Shown: positions 33,843 through 43,072, counted from the first letter of the stretch. The stretch: 64,000 nucleotides of DNA from [Eubacterium] saphenum (GCA_004555725.1 SFHC01000004.1:1-64000); one strand, 5' to 3'. The notes: generated from the sequence alone by a model not told the origin. Numbers and translations are program-made.

Positions 33843-35876
33843 ATGTCTAATAAATCAGCCCGGGCTGCTTCCCGGAAAACCGATGCTTCCCGCAGCACGG
33901 CATCAGCCCGCACTTCCGCCGCAGGAACACCAGTAAAAGCGCCTTCTAAGAGTCGTAAATCTGCTGCATCCGCCGCCAAAAAGAAATCCGCGGCGAGAAA
34001 AACAGCATCTTCAGCAAAATCCGCCGCGGAACGCAAGGCAAAAACGAGTACGCGCAGCAAATCATCTGCTGCCCGCACTGCCGCGCCAAAAAATACAGCT
34101 TCTGCAAAAGCAAAACAGCCTGCTGCCGCTGCAGAGAAACGCACTGCAGTAAAGGTCACCGAACCGCAGCGCCCAATCTGTATCCACGCAGAATCACAGG
34201 AAACACCGGAAACAAAATTTATCAAGGCTTCCGAGCCGCCGCAGCCGCTCCACGTCTATGCGGAGCCTGCCAAACCGGTCTTGCCTGAAACGCCGGGCAA
34301 GCCGGCCGTCCGCGAGGAACCGGCAAAACCAGTTCTCCATGAGGAGCCTGCCAAGCCAGCTGTTCGTGAGGAAGCCCCTAAGCCAGCGATTCGTGAAGAA
34401 GCCGGCAAGCCAGTCAAGGCATCGGCCTCTTGCGATGCGGACCGCCCGAAAAAGCGTCCGGACGCGGTCCGTGTGCTCTTTGTCACACCTGAATGTGTCC
34501 CGTTCGCATCCAGCGGCGGGCTCGGCGAAGTCGCCGGATCGCTTCCGAAGAAACTCGCAGAACACGATGACATCGACTGCCGCGTCATCATGCCGCTCTA
34601 CGGAGCAATCGGCTGCCAGTGGCGCAGCCAGATGGAATACCTCGGGAACAAGTTCATCCCGGTCGCCTGGAGATCCAAGTACATGGGCGTGTTCCGCCTG
34701 GAAAAGGACGGCGTGACCTACTATTTCATCGATAATGAAGAGTATTTCAAGCGCGAGGGGCTTTACGGATATTACGATGACTGCGAGCGGTTCGCCTTCT
34801 TCTCCCGCGCGGTGTTTGAAGCGCTTCCGATCATCGGATTTGATCCGCAGATCCTGCACGCCAACGACTGGCAGAGCGCGCTTGTTCCGATCTACCAGGA
34901 TACGATCTACCACAGAAATGTGCGTACGATTTTCTCGATCCACAATGTGGAGTATCAGGGAAGATACGGCACAGAAGTCATCCGCGATGTTCTCGGCCTT
35001 CCGGAAGGCGCGGACCATCTGGTGGAGTACATGGGCGACGCAAACCTGATGAAAGGCGCGATCGAAACGGCCAACATCGTCAGCACGGTCAGCCCGACCT
35101 ATGCGCAGGAGCTGAAAGATCCGTTCTTCTCCTTCGGCCTGGATCCGATCATCCGCCGCAACGCGTTTAAACTGCGCGGCATCCTGAACGGCATCGACAC
35201 CTGCGTCTACGACCCGTCCATCGATCCGATTCTGCCGGCAAACTACAACGCATCCAGCCTTTCCGGCAAGCAGGCCTGCAAACACCAGCTGCAGCAGGAT
35301 TACGGCCTTCCGGTTAAGGATGTTCCAGTCATCACGCTGATCAGCCGCCTGGTTCCGGCCAAGGGCATCGACCTGATCACCCAGACGCTGGACGACGTGC
35401 TCTGGCACAGTGAAGCACAGTTCCTGGCGCTCGGCACCGGCGAACACGGCTACGAAGAATGGTTCCGCGAACTTCAGCACCGCCACCCGGATCAGGTGCG
35501 CGCACTGATTCAGTTTGACCGCGATCTTTCCCACAAGCTGTATGCTGCCGGCGACATCCTGCTGATGCCGTCCAGAAGCGAGCCGTGCGGCCTGTCGCAG
35601 ATGATCGGCTGCCTGTACGGAGATATCCCTGTGGTCAGAAGAACAGGCGGACTGAACGACTCCATCCAGGACTGCACCCTCGGCGACGGCAACGGATTTG
35701 TCTTTGACGATTTCAATGCCGGCCACTTCCGCAGCGCCGTCCAGAACGCGATTGACCGCTGGTACGATCGGGAAAACTGGCAGAAACTCGTCGCGCACGA
35801 TCTGGAGCTCGATTTCAGCTGGCAGCGCTCTGCACAGGCCTACAGAGACCTTTACACCGAGGCGGCCCGCTGGTAG
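33843..35876 (+). CDS. glgA: Glycogen synthase with about 207-residue basic/repetitive N-terminal extension
   Basis: The C-terminal 470 residues are a standard GT5 starch/glycogen synthase: VRVLFVTPECVPFASSGGLG (ADP-glucose site; SSGGL replaces the common KxGGL), ILHANDWQSALVP, ISRLVPAKGIDLI and the C-terminal SRSEPCGLSQM. It elongates alpha-1,4 glucan from ADP-glucose. Residues 1-105 are almost wholly Ser/Ala/Lys/Arg/Thr. Residues 139-192 hold about six imperfect 8-9-residue repeats of the type EPAKPAVRE. Normal GlgA is about 480 residues, so the whole first 207 is an addition. GGGAGA precedes the ATG, which lies next to the first basic residues, so the tail should be translated. It is followed by glgP. 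Confidence 0.95.
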   Translation: MSNKSARAASRKTDASRSTASARTSAAGTPVKAPSKSRKSAASAAKKKSAARKTASSAKSAAERKAKTSTRSKSSAARTAAPKNTASAKAKQPAAAAEKRTAVKVTEPQRPICIHAESQETPETKFIKASEPPQPLHVYAEPAKPVLPETPGKPAVREEPAKPVLHEEPAKPAVREEAPKPAIREEAGKPVKASASCDADRPKKRPDAVRVLFVTPECVPFASSGGLGEVAGSLPKKLAEHDDIDCRVIMPLYGAIGCQWRSQMEYLGNKFIPVAWRSKYMGVFRLEKDGVTYYFIDNEEYFKREGLYGYYDDCERFAFFSRAVFEALPIIGFDPQILHANDWQSALVPIYQDTIYHRNVRTIFSIHNVEYQGRYGTEVIRDVLGLPEGADHLVEYMGDANLMKGAIETANIVSTVSPTYAQELKDPFFSFGLDPIIRRNAFKLRGILNGIDTCVYDPSIDPILPANYNASSLSGKQACKHQLQQDYGLPVKDVPVITLISRLVPAKGIDLITQTLDDVLWHSEAQFLALGTGEHGYEEWFRELQHRHPDQVRALIQFDRDLSHKLYAAGDILLMPSRSEPCGLSQMIGCLYGDIPVVRRTGGLNDSIQDCTLGDGNGFVFDDFNAGHFRSAVQNAIDRWYDRENWQKLVAHDLELDFSWQRSAQAYRDLYTEAARW

Positions 35877-35886
35877 TTCTGTTTCT

Positions 35887-35897
35887 GACAAAAAGCA
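35887..35897 (-). repeat. Copy of TGCTTTTTGTC after glgA
   Basis: GACAAAAAGCA on the plus strand, 10 bases after the glgA stop, is the reverse complement of the arm of the palindrome at 12827. A small hairpin AGAGGC/GCCTCT follows about 25 bases later. Confidence 0.4.
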
Positions 35898-36005
35898 GCT
35901 GTTTCAAAAGGGGTTCACGCAAGAGGCCGATGCCTCTGCCATCATGCAGCCGTACATCCGCGCCGTCCGCGCAGATATACGAGTATATAGAAAGGGATTG
36001 AAAAC

Positions 36006-38618
36006 ATGAGAACATCCACCAACACAACGATAAAATCCATGAACCGAAAAGAGACAACAGAAAAACCTGAAGTCCGCGCTGCGGCAAAGACTTCATCCTC
36101 GCAGACACCTGCAAAGACAGCCGCGCCTGCCGCAGCCTCCAAAACGGCGTTCGCCCCGGAAAAAACCTGGAAGAACGCCGCCGCTTACAGCATTTCAAAA
36201 GAAACCTTCCGCGCCGAACTCGACGAGCTGCTGGAACTCGGATTCCACACTGATTTTGAAAGCGCGCCGGTCGACACCCTGTATAAGGCCATCGCGACAC
36301 TGATCAACAAACAGCTGAAACGCCGCCGTTTTGAATTTGAAAAGGCGCGGAGAAAAACCGAAAAAACAAAAGCGGACACCAAAAAGATATACTACATCAG
36401 TATGGAATTCTTAATGGGACAATCGCTGAAGAATAATCTGTACAACCTGGACGAGACTGATCTGGCCGCAGAAATTCTGAAGGAGCGCGGACTGACGCTG
36501 CAGGACCTGTACGACTGCGAACCGGATGCCGGCCTTGGAAACGGCGGACTCGGACGTCTCGCAGCCTGCTACATGGACGCGCTGGCTTCCCAGGGATATG
36601 ACGCCGTCGGATTCTCCATCCGTTATGAGTACGGCCTCTTCAAACAAAAAATCGTCGACGGCTGGCAGGCGGAACTTCCGGACAACTGGCTTCCGGGCGG
36701 CTACGTCTGGCTGAACCGCCGCGATGAAGACAGCTTCAAAGTCAGCTTCTACGGAGACTATCATGAATACTGGACCGATGAAGGCCTGAAATGCGAGGTC
36801 AATAACGCAGAAGTCGTCGATGCCGTTCCATACGACATGCTGATTTCCGGCGCCAACTCGCGCGTTGTCGATAAACTGAGATTATGGAAGAGCGAGTCCT
36901 CCAATGACTTTGACATGGCTTCCTTCAACAACGGAGACTTCAGCCGCGCTGCGCAGAAAGAGAACCGCGCGCATCTGATTTCCAAAGTCCTGTATCCGGC
37001 GGACAACGTCGAAGAAGGAAAGGAACTCCGTCTGAAGCAGCAGTACTTCATGGTTTCCGCGTCCTGCCAGAACATCGTCCGCAATCATTTCAGAGATTAC
37101 GGGACACTGGACAACTTTGCCGATAAAGTGGCCATCCATATCAACGACACCCACCCGGCACTCACGATTCCGGAGCTGATGCGCATCTTCATGGATGAAT
37201 ACGGATACGAGTGGGACGAGGCCTGGGAACAGGTTTCACACGCCGTTTCCTATACCAACCACACCGTCCTCGCAGAAGCCCTGGAAAAATGGGGCGAGCA
37301 GATCGTCCGCGTCATGATGCCGCGCATCTACAGCATTCTGAAAGAAATTGACCGCCGCTTCCGTGAAGAGATGGAAACGATCTTCCCGGGCGACGAAGGA
37401 AAAATCAACTGGATGGCGCCGATCGGCCAGGGGCAGGTACGCATGGCAAACCTCAGCGTTCTCGGCTCACAGTCCGTCAACGGCGTATCCGCGCTGCATT
37501 CAGAAATTCTGAAAGACGATCTGTTCCACGATTTCTACCTCGCAGCGCCGGAAAAATTCACCAATGTCACCAACGGCATCGCCTACCGCCGCTGGCTGTG
37601 CCAGTCCAACCCGGAACTCGCGTCTCTGATCGATTCCTGCATCGGACCGGATTACAGAAAGAACGCCGACCTGCTCGACAAGTTCGCTGACTTTGCCGAT
37701 GACGCCGCTGTCGCCGACAAAGTGCTGACGATCAAGAGAGAAAACAAGGTCAGAATGTCCAATCTGATCAAAAAGAACACCGGCATCGCGCCGGATCCGG
37801 ATTCCCTCTTCATCGTTCAGGCAAAGCGTCTGCATGAGTATAAGCGCCAGCTGCTGAACGCCCTGCGCATCATTTCCAGATACCAGCAGCTGAAAGAAAA
37901 CCCGAATCTGGATATGCGTCCGGAGACCTACCTGTTCGCCGCCAAGACTGCGCCGAACTATTATCTGGCAAAATCCATCATCCAGCTGATCTGCAAGATC
38001 GGTGAGGAAATCGAGAAGGACCCGAAAATCCGTTCAAAGATGCGCGTGATGTTCCTCGAGAATTACTCCGTATCCATGGCCGAGCACCTGATGCCGGCAA
38101 CCGATATCTCCGAACAGATCTCCCTGGCCGGAAAAGAAGCCAGCGGCACCGGAAACATGAAGATGATGATCAACGGCGCTGTCACAATCGGAACCATGGA
38201 CGGAGCGAACGTCGAGATGCATGAGGCCGTCGGAGACGATAACATCTTTATCTTCGGTCAGAATGCAGAAGAAGTACAGGACAACCTGCGCACCTACGAC
38301 TCCCGCAGACTGTACGAGAACGATCCGGTCATCAAAAATGCAGTCGACGCACTTGGCACCGGATTTGCAGGCACCAGCTTCAACAACCTGAAGCAGTACC
38401 TGCTCCAGAAGACCTACAGCATTGCCGATCCGTACATGTGCCTCGCAGACTTCCACGACTACTGCCGCGTGCATAAACAGATTCAGGACGCGTACGAGGA
38501 TAAAAAACGCTGGGCACACATGTCCATCATCAACATTGCTAAAGCTTCCCGCTTCGCCGCAGACCGCAGCATCCGGGAATACGCGGAGAACATCTGGCAC
38601 ACTAAACCGGTTGAATAA
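36006..38618 (+). CDS. glgP: Glycogen phosphorylase with basic N-terminal extension
   Basis: 870 residues; the GT35 core of about 815 residues begins near residue 55. Motifs: KIYYISMEFLMGQSLKNNLY, GLGNGGLGRLAACYMDA, HINDTHPALTIPELMR, and the PLP-lysine region GTGNMKMMINGAVTIGTMDG. It releases glucose-1-P from glycogen ends; the phosphoglucomutase of the locus then makes glucose-6-P. Residues 1-53 are Thr/Ala/Lys/Pro-rich (for example SSSQTPAKTAAPAAASKTAF), unlike ordinary GlgP, and match the style of the GlgA and GlgB tails. AGAAAGGGA precedes the ATG. A terminator follows. Confidence 0.95.
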   Translation: MRTSTNTTIKSMNRKETTEKPEVRAAAKTSSSQTPAKTAAPAAASKTAFAPEKTWKNAAAYSISKETFRAELDELLELGFHTDFESAPVDTLYKAIATLINKQLKRRRFEFEKARRKTEKTKADTKKIYYISMEFLMGQSLKNNLYNLDETDLAAEILKERGLTLQDLYDCEPDAGLGNGGLGRLAACYMDALASQGYDAVGFSIRYEYGLFKQKIVDGWQAELPDNWLPGGYVWLNRRDEDSFKVSFYGDYHEYWTDEGLKCEVNNAEVVDAVPYDMLISGANSRVVDKLRLWKSESSNDFDMASFNNGDFSRAAQKENRAHLISKVLYPADNVEEGKELRLKQQYFMVSASCQNIVRNHFRDYGTLDNFADKVAIHINDTHPALTIPELMRIFMDEYGYEWDEAWEQVSHAVSYTNHTVLAEALEKWGEQIVRVMMPRIYSILKEIDRRFREEMETIFPGDEGKINWMAPIGQGQVRMANLSVLGSQSVNGVSALHSEILKDDLFHDFYLAAPEKFTNVTNGIAYRRWLCQSNPELASLIDSCIGPDYRKNADLLDKFADFADDAAVADKVLTIKRENKVRMSNLIKKNTGIAPDPDSLFIVQAKRLHEYKRQLLNALRIISRYQQLKENPNLDMRPETYLFAAKTAPNYYLAKSIIQLICKIGEEIEKDPKIRSKMRVMFLENYSVSMAEHLMPATDISEQISLAGKEASGTGNMKMMINGAVTIGTMDGANVEMHEAVGDDNIFIFGQNAEEVQDNLRTYDSRRLYENDPVIKNAVDALGTGFAGTSFNNLKQYLLQKTYSIADPYMCLADFHDYCRVHKQIQDAYEDKKRWAHMSIINIAKASRFAADRSIREYAENIWHTKPVE

Positions 38619-38658
38619 CCGGTCTGAACCGGAAATCACAAGAACCTGAACGTATAAA

Positions 38659-38708
38659 AACAGGCTGACGCATTAAGCAGAACATGCTGATGCATCGGCC
38701 TGTTTTCC
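38659..38708 (+). terminator. Terminator of glgA-glgP
   Basis: AACAGGC (38659-38665) pairs with GCCTGTT (38698-38704), with further pairing inside, followed by TTCC. It begins about 40 nt after the glgP stop. Confidence 0.7.
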
Positions 38709-38783
38709 TGTATAAATAAAATCCGGCTTATGGACAGAACGTGCCTCCGGAAACCGTCCGATTGCCCGACCGCACTCGCATAC

Positions 38784-38816
38784 AAAATCTCCCGTCCGGT
38801 TCCTGTGGACGGGAGA
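38784..38816 (-). terminator. Terminator of the GntR-ABC operon
   Basis: TCTCCCGTCC / GGACGGGAGA: a perfect 10-bp stem with a 9-nt loop; on the minus strand TTTTGT follows. It lies 16 nt after the permease stop. Confidence 0.8.
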
Positions 38817-38832
38817 CACCGATAATAATACG

Positions 38833-39633
38833 TTACTGCAGGTTCAGTCTGCGATCGAGCATATACCAGGTAATAGAGTAGAAAATCGCCGCCGTAACTG
38901 CAGAAACCGCCAGAGTGCCCCAGAGAATGGCGTGCATTGCACTGACCGTCTGCGCATTAGTAAAATTGATCGCTCTCATGTGATATGGTAAAATGCTGGA
39001 AATCAGCGCCTCCACGATGCTGATCCCGATGTATACCAGTACAGCCCCGAAAATCGGGTGCGCGTTCCACTCATTTCCGATCGTAATGGAAGCAAAGACC
39101 TTCAGGACAAAGGATACCCCGCCGGCGATCATAACCAGCAGAATCTGTCCGCCGAACACAGCAAGTTCTCTTCTGACCTGCGCGGTATTGAGCGAGCTGT
39201 TAAACAGACTTACGAACCCATCGTGCAGCTCCGTATAGCTGAATGCCGGAACGCTGAAAAAGATGAAGGAAGCCAGTACTGCGATGCCTGCCAGAAGGAA
39301 CCAGATCATGGCGTTAACCGTCTTGGACGCCAGCTGCTGTCCGGTGCTGACTGGAAGACTGAAACGCAGGTATCCTTCACTGCCGAGCAGAGATTTATAG
39401 AATCCGCTGTAGAGGACTAGAATCAGCGTGACAATAATAACCGCTGCCATAAGGAATCCATACAGTACGCTGCCGACAGTGGTCAGCGCATAAGAACCCC
39501 ATCTCATACTGTCACTCATCATCGGTCTGACTGAAAACCCCAGAAACAGAGCCGCGCCGAGCAGTGCACAGTAAAGCGGTCCCAAAATCCGGCCGGTTGA
39601 TTTAAAATCATATTTAAAAAGCTTGCCTAACAT
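38833..39633 (-). CDS. ABC transporter permease
   Basis: 266 residues with about six hydrophobic segments (first near 18-38, then 58-80, 110-135, 160-185, 200-225, 238-260). It has no recognisable substrate-binding signature and belongs to the ABC-2-like permeases found in GntR/YtrA operons. It overlaps the ATP-binding gene by 7 nt and follows GGGAGG. It presumably forms the membrane part of the transporter whose ATPase is just upstream. Substrate unknown; antimicrobial or lipid-linked compounds are typical for such sets but this is inference. Confidence 0.85.
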   Translation of the reverse strand: MLGKLFKYDFKSTGRILGPLYCALLGAALFLGFSVRPMMSDSMRWGSYALTTVGSVLYGFLMAAVIIVTLILVLYSGFYKSLLGSEGYLRFSLPVSTGQQLASKTVNAMIWFLLAGIAVLASFIFFSVPAFSYTELHDGFVSLFNSSLNTAQVRRELAVFGGQILLVMIAGGVSFVLKVFASITIGNEWNAHPIFGAVLVYIGISIVEALISSILPYHMRAINFTNAQTVSAMHAILWGTLAVSAVTAAIFYSITWYMLDRRLNLQ

Positions 39634-40325
39634 TTAAATACCTCCCTGAACACATGATCCACACTCTTTCCGGTTTCCTCACGAAGATCGTCCGCCTGCT
39701 GATGCAAGACGACCTGTCCGTTTTTCAGGAACACGATGTCATCCAGAATCGCTTCGACATCCGCGATCAAATGTGTGGAAATAACCACCAGCGCCTTCTC
39801 GCTGTAGTTGCTGAGAATCGTCCGCAGAATATAGTCTCTGGCCGCCGGATCCACACCGGCAATCGGTTCATCCAGCAGATACACCGCAGCCTCCCGGCTC
39901 ATCGTCAGAATGAGCTGCAGCTTCTCCCTGGTTCCCTTCGACATCTCCTTCATCTTCTGCTTCCGGTTCAGACCCAGATTGGAAATCATCGCCAGCGCCT
40001 TGGAACGATTGAAATCCTTATAGAAGTCCTGATACATATTCAGAAGCTGTTCGGTGGTCATGTAAGGAGGAAGAAAATCCTTATCCGGAAGATACGCCAC
40101 ATGCGCCTTCGTCACCTTTCCCGGTTTCAGTCCGCCGATCAGAATCTCACCATCCGATGGCTTCAGAAGCCCTGTCGACAGCTTGATCAGCGTCGTCTTT
40201 CCGCTTCCATTCGGCCCGAGCAGCCCGACAATCTGCCCGGCATTCAGCTTTAAATTAATATGATCCAGGGCCTGTTTCCCTCTATATGCCTTTGTCAGTC
40301 CCCTGCACTCCAATACAGATGCCAT
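39627..40325 (-). CDS. ABC transporter ATP-binding protein
   Basis: 232 residues from ATG 40325, chosen because GAGGAGG lies 9 nt upstream. Walker A GLLGPNGSGKTTLIKL, Q-loop in AYLPDKDFLP, an atypical signature region MSKGTREKLQLIL, Walker B VYLLDEPIAGVDP and the switch His in ISTHLI are all present, so it should be a working ATPase. Its Shine-Dalgarno lies in the last codons of the GntR gene, so the two are coupled; the permease overlaps its end. Confidence 0.93.
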   Translation of the reverse strand: MASVLECRGLTKAYRGKQALDHINLKLNAGQIVGLLGPNGSGKTTLIKLSTGLLKPSDGEILIGGLKPGKVTKAHVAYLPDKDFLPPYMTTEQLLNMYQDFYKDFNRSKALAMISNLGLNRKQKMKEMSKGTREKLQLILTMSREAAVYLLDEPIAGVDPAARDYILRTILSNYSEKALVVISTHLIADVEAILDDIVFLKNGQVVLHQQADDLREETGKSVDHVFREVFKC

Positions 40326-40329
40326 ATGA

Positions 40330-40701
40330 CTATTCCTCCTCGCTTTCATTCCAACTGCGCACCGCCTCAATAATCTCCAGACGGCTCATGCCGATTTCCG
40401 TCAGTTCCCTGAAGAATCTCCGTATACATTCCTCACTCAGCCTTTTTCTCAGCGCTTCCAGCCGTTCCCGTTCACCCGTCACAAACCGTCCGTTTGTGCG
40501 CTCCGTATGAACCAGGCCTTCCGCCTCCAGTTCCGACAGCGCACGCTGCATCGTATTCGGGTTCACCCCCGCTTCCAGCGCTAAGTCCCTGACCGACGGT
40601 ATCTTTTCCTCCAGCTTATATTCACCCGACGCGATTCTTCGCTCAAATATCCGTATAATCTGCCGGTACATCGGAATCCCGTCTTTAAATTCCCATGCCA
40701 T
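40330..40701 (-). CDS. GntR-family transcriptional regulator (YtrA subfamily)
   Basis: 123 residues. An N-terminal winged helix (about 1-75: GIPMYRQIIRIFERRIASGE, EKIPSVRDLALEAGVNPNTM, ALSELEAEGLVHTERTNGRF) is followed by a short helical tail of about 45 residues, the YtrA layout. These proteins usually repress the ABC operon they start. A near-perfect palindrome overlaps the promoter of this operon (40844-40876), the expected autoregulatory operator. The start at 40701 follows GGGAGG. Confidence 0.92.
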   Translation of the reverse strand: MAWEFKDGIPMYRQIIRIFERRIASGEYKLEEKIPSVRDLALEAGVNPNTMQRALSELEAEGLVHTERTNGRFVTGERERLEALRKRLSEECIRRFFRELTEIGMSRLEIIEAVRSWNESEEE

Positions 40702-40843
40702 GCACCGCTCCTCCCTTCTCGTTATCTCCATGCAGCGGACCGCTGCGTCACTCCTGACACGTTTGACTCGCTTGATATGTCTCGTGTCCCATGCCCGGCC
40801 GACCCGTCCCTACTGTATTATTGTATTACTGCCTTGGTACAGT

Positions 40844-40876
40844 CACTATATTAATGCATTAATACAGTGATGTCAA
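40844..40876 (-). promoter_or_regulatory. GntR-ABC operon promoter with overlapping operator
   Basis: On the minus strand a consensus TTGACA is followed after exactly 17 bases by TAATAT. A 26-bp palindrome with a single mismatched pair (40844-40869, centre ATGCAT, arms ending CACT/AGTG) covers the spacer and -10. A further TACTGTATTATTGTATTAC-type sequence lies downstream at about 40811. The arrangement suits repression by the adjacent YtrA-type GntR protein. Confidence 0.75.
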
Positions 40877-40950
40877 GAGAGTTTTATTAATTTCTTTGAC
40901 CGCCACTGTTCCAGCTGACGATCTGAATGGACGGAGGCCTCCGCAAACCG

Positions 40951-42252
40951 TTAACGCTGTCTGCGGAGGCGCTCCAGAAGAAGCAGCAGAGCTGCGGCGG
41001 CGCCGGAAAGGATCTGGGCGCCGCAGTAGCTCCACCAGACGCCGGACAGGCCGGCGAGTTGCGGGACGAACAGGGACAGGATCAGCAGAAAAACCGGTTC
41101 TGCGTAAACCAGGAGATAGGATTTCATGTTTTCGCTCGTGGCGTAGAACACGGAGGAGGTTACGCGGACGAATGCGACGAACAGGAATCCGATGCAGAAA
41201 ATCGGTGTAATCTCTGATGCAGTCTGATTGACGGAAGCAGAGGCTCCGAACATGCGGCCGATGTCGCTGCGGATCAGCATGAACACAAGAATGCTCAGCA
41301 GAGCCAGGATTCCTGCAGTGGCATAGGACTGTTTTTTCAGGCTGCGCATGGAACTGCGGTTATCTGAACCGTAGGCTCTGCTGATCAGCGGCTGGCTTCC
41401 GTCGCCGACGCCCTGCAGAACCAGATATACAATCGAAGTTGCGTAGGCCACGCAGGCGTATACGGCAACAGCAGATTCCCCTCCGTATATCATAGAAATA
41501 CGGTTCATCACGATCAGGGACAGGATCGGCGAGAAGGTCAAGCCGAACGGCGCAATTCCAGTGCCCAGGATACGGCGGACGGACGCGGCGACCTGGCGGT
41601 GCGGAATCCTGAACAGCGGTGATTTTTTTCTGAACAGGTACAGTAAACCGGCGACGGCAGTTACGCCTTCTCCCAGGATTGTCGCCAAACCGGCGCCGAA
41701 TACGCCCCAGTCCAAAACCCAGACCATCAGATAGTCAAGTACAATATTGGTGCCGAAACCGCTGAGCATAGCGCCCATGGCGTATCCGGCGCCGCCGTAG
41801 TTCCGGATCATCGGCACGACGCCAGTTCCGAAAATCTGCAGGATGGATCCGCCGATGATGACCTGAAGGTATGTCTTTCCCATAGGAATCATATCTCCGC
41901 GCGCGCCGAGAAGTGACAGCAGCGGTGTTACCCATACGAGAAGCAGGACTGTGGCAGCCAAGCTGGTAAAGAGCAGCAGCCAGGACATGCATTTAATATG
42001 TATTCCGGCCTCCTCTTCATCGCCGGACGCGTGAAAGATCATATAATGCACGGCGCCTCCCATGCCGATCCCTGTTCCCAGAGCCTGCACAAATGCTTCT
42101 ACCGGGTACGCCACATTAATCGTCGACAGGCCCAGGTCGCCGACACTGTGCCCCACAAAGAATCCGTCAACTATGGAATACACACCCGCCAATGCCATAG
42201 ACAGCACGGAAGGGATGACAAACTGTAAATACTTTTTGTAATTCATATTCAT
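40951..42252 (-). CDS. MATE family efflux transporter
   Basis: 433 residues with about 12 transmembrane helices in two related halves, typical of MATE multidrug/Na+ antiporters (MepA-like). Features include PSVLSMALAGVYSIVDGFFVGH near the start and GVGDGSQPLISRAYGS at the second-half equivalent. Substrate unknown. The stop lies inside the loop of an inverted repeat (GCCTCCGCA...TGCGGAGGC, 40937-40975) without a T tract. It is read leftward from about 42.25 kb and ends near the GntR promoter. Confidence 0.9.
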   Translation of the reverse strand: MNMNYKKYLQFVIPSVLSMALAGVYSIVDGFFVGHSVGDLGLSTINVAYPVEAFVQALGTGIGMGGAVHYMIFHASGDEEEAGIHIKCMSWLLLFTSLAATVLLLVWVTPLLSLLGARGDMIPMGKTYLQVIIGGSILQIFGTGVVPMIRNYGGAGYAMGAMLSGFGTNIVLDYLMVWVLDWGVFGAGLATILGEGVTAVAGLLYLFRKKSPLFRIPHRQVAASVRRILGTGIAPFGLTFSPILSLIVMNRISMIYGGESAVAVYACVAYATSIVYLVLQGVGDGSQPLISRAYGSDNRSSMRSLKKQSYATAGILALLSILVFMLIRSDIGRMFGASASVNQTASEITPIFCIGFLFVAFVRVTSSVFYATSENMKSYLLVYAEPVFLLILSLFVPQLAGLSGVWWSYCGAQILSGAAAALLLLLERLRRQR

Positions 42253-42412
42253 TCTATTCTCTCCCGCTGATATACGTAAAACGGCTCAAAAGCCGCAAAA
42301 ACCACATAAAGAACAGAAAATCCCGTGGCAGACCGCGCTAAAAACTGTCCGTCGCAGGAAATAATTCTGTCTTTTGTTCTATCTTATCAAATTCTCTGCA
42401 GGTTCGTCAAAT

Positions 42413-43072
42413 TCACCCGTTCAGAATCGCATCTTCCAGTTCTTCCATCGTGTCGACGATGTTTTTGCCTCCCTTTTCAATCAGGAAGGAGCGGTCCCGG
42501 AATCCCCATGTGACCAGAATGTGGCGCATATGCGCGTTATCGGCAGTTGCCAGATCGACTTCAGAATCACCGATATAGACGGCGTTTTCACGGTCGACGT
42601 GCAGTTCCCGGAGTACAGCATTGACGGTGTCCGGCGCCGGTTTTCTGCGGATGCCGTCTTTTTCGCGTTCGCCTACCGCGATAGAGAAGCAGTCCGGAAA
42701 ATACTGCTGAATCAGCGTCTGAACCGCAAAATCGCCTTTATTGGAAACAACCGCCGTCCTGCACTCGTTCTCGTGGAGATCGTCCATCAGCTGAAAGATC
42801 CCGTCGTACGGCCGCGTATTTACAGAGCAGTGATCCGCGTAATAGGAACAGAACAGCTGAAAGGCACGCTCTTCTACGTCTTCTGCTGTTCCCTCCGGTA
42901 CAGAATGGTGGATCAGATACTTCATTCCGTTCCCGAGATATTCACGGACAGTCATTCTGTCCAGTGTCCGCAGTCCGCACTGTTCCATCGCGTAATTTAC
43001 CGCGTTGGTCAGGTCGTCCAGTGTATTTAATATGGTTCCGTCTAAATCAAAAATTGCCAGCTGACAGCTCAT
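42413..43072 (-). CDS. HAD-family hydrolase (phosphoglycolate phosphatase-like)
   Basis: 219 residues. HAD motif I AIFDLDGTILNT (nucleophile Asp), motif II AVVSNKGD, motif III Lys in RRKPAPDTV and motif IV YIGDSEVDLATA. A helical cap lies between motifs I and II. Gph- and PgmB-type enzymes share this form, and the exact phosphate ester substrate cannot be read from the sequence. It lies 110 nt downstream of the serine acetyltransferase gene on the same strand, with a hairpin between them. Confidence 0.88.
   Translation of the reverse strand: MSCQLAIFDLDGTILNTLDDLTNAVNYAMEQCGLRTLDRMTVREYLGNGMKYLIHHSVPEGTAEDVEERAFQLFCSYYADHCSVNTRPYDGIFQLMDDLHENECRTAVVSNKGDFAVQTLIQQYFPDCFSIAVGEREKDGIRRKPAPDTVNAVLRELHVDRENAVYIGDSEVDLATADNAHMRHILVTWGFRDRSFLIEKGGKNIVDTMEELEDAILNG

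Noticed and set aside
34194..35891. 565-codon open frame on the minus strand opposite glgA
   Set aside because: It mirrors glgA, which has full GT5 motifs and a ribosome binding site; the opposite frame has no family features. Long antisense frames are expected with this codon usage.
40937..40975. Inverted repeat at the end of the MATE gene as a terminator
   Set aside because: The stem overlaps the stop codon and is not followed by a T run on the minus strand.
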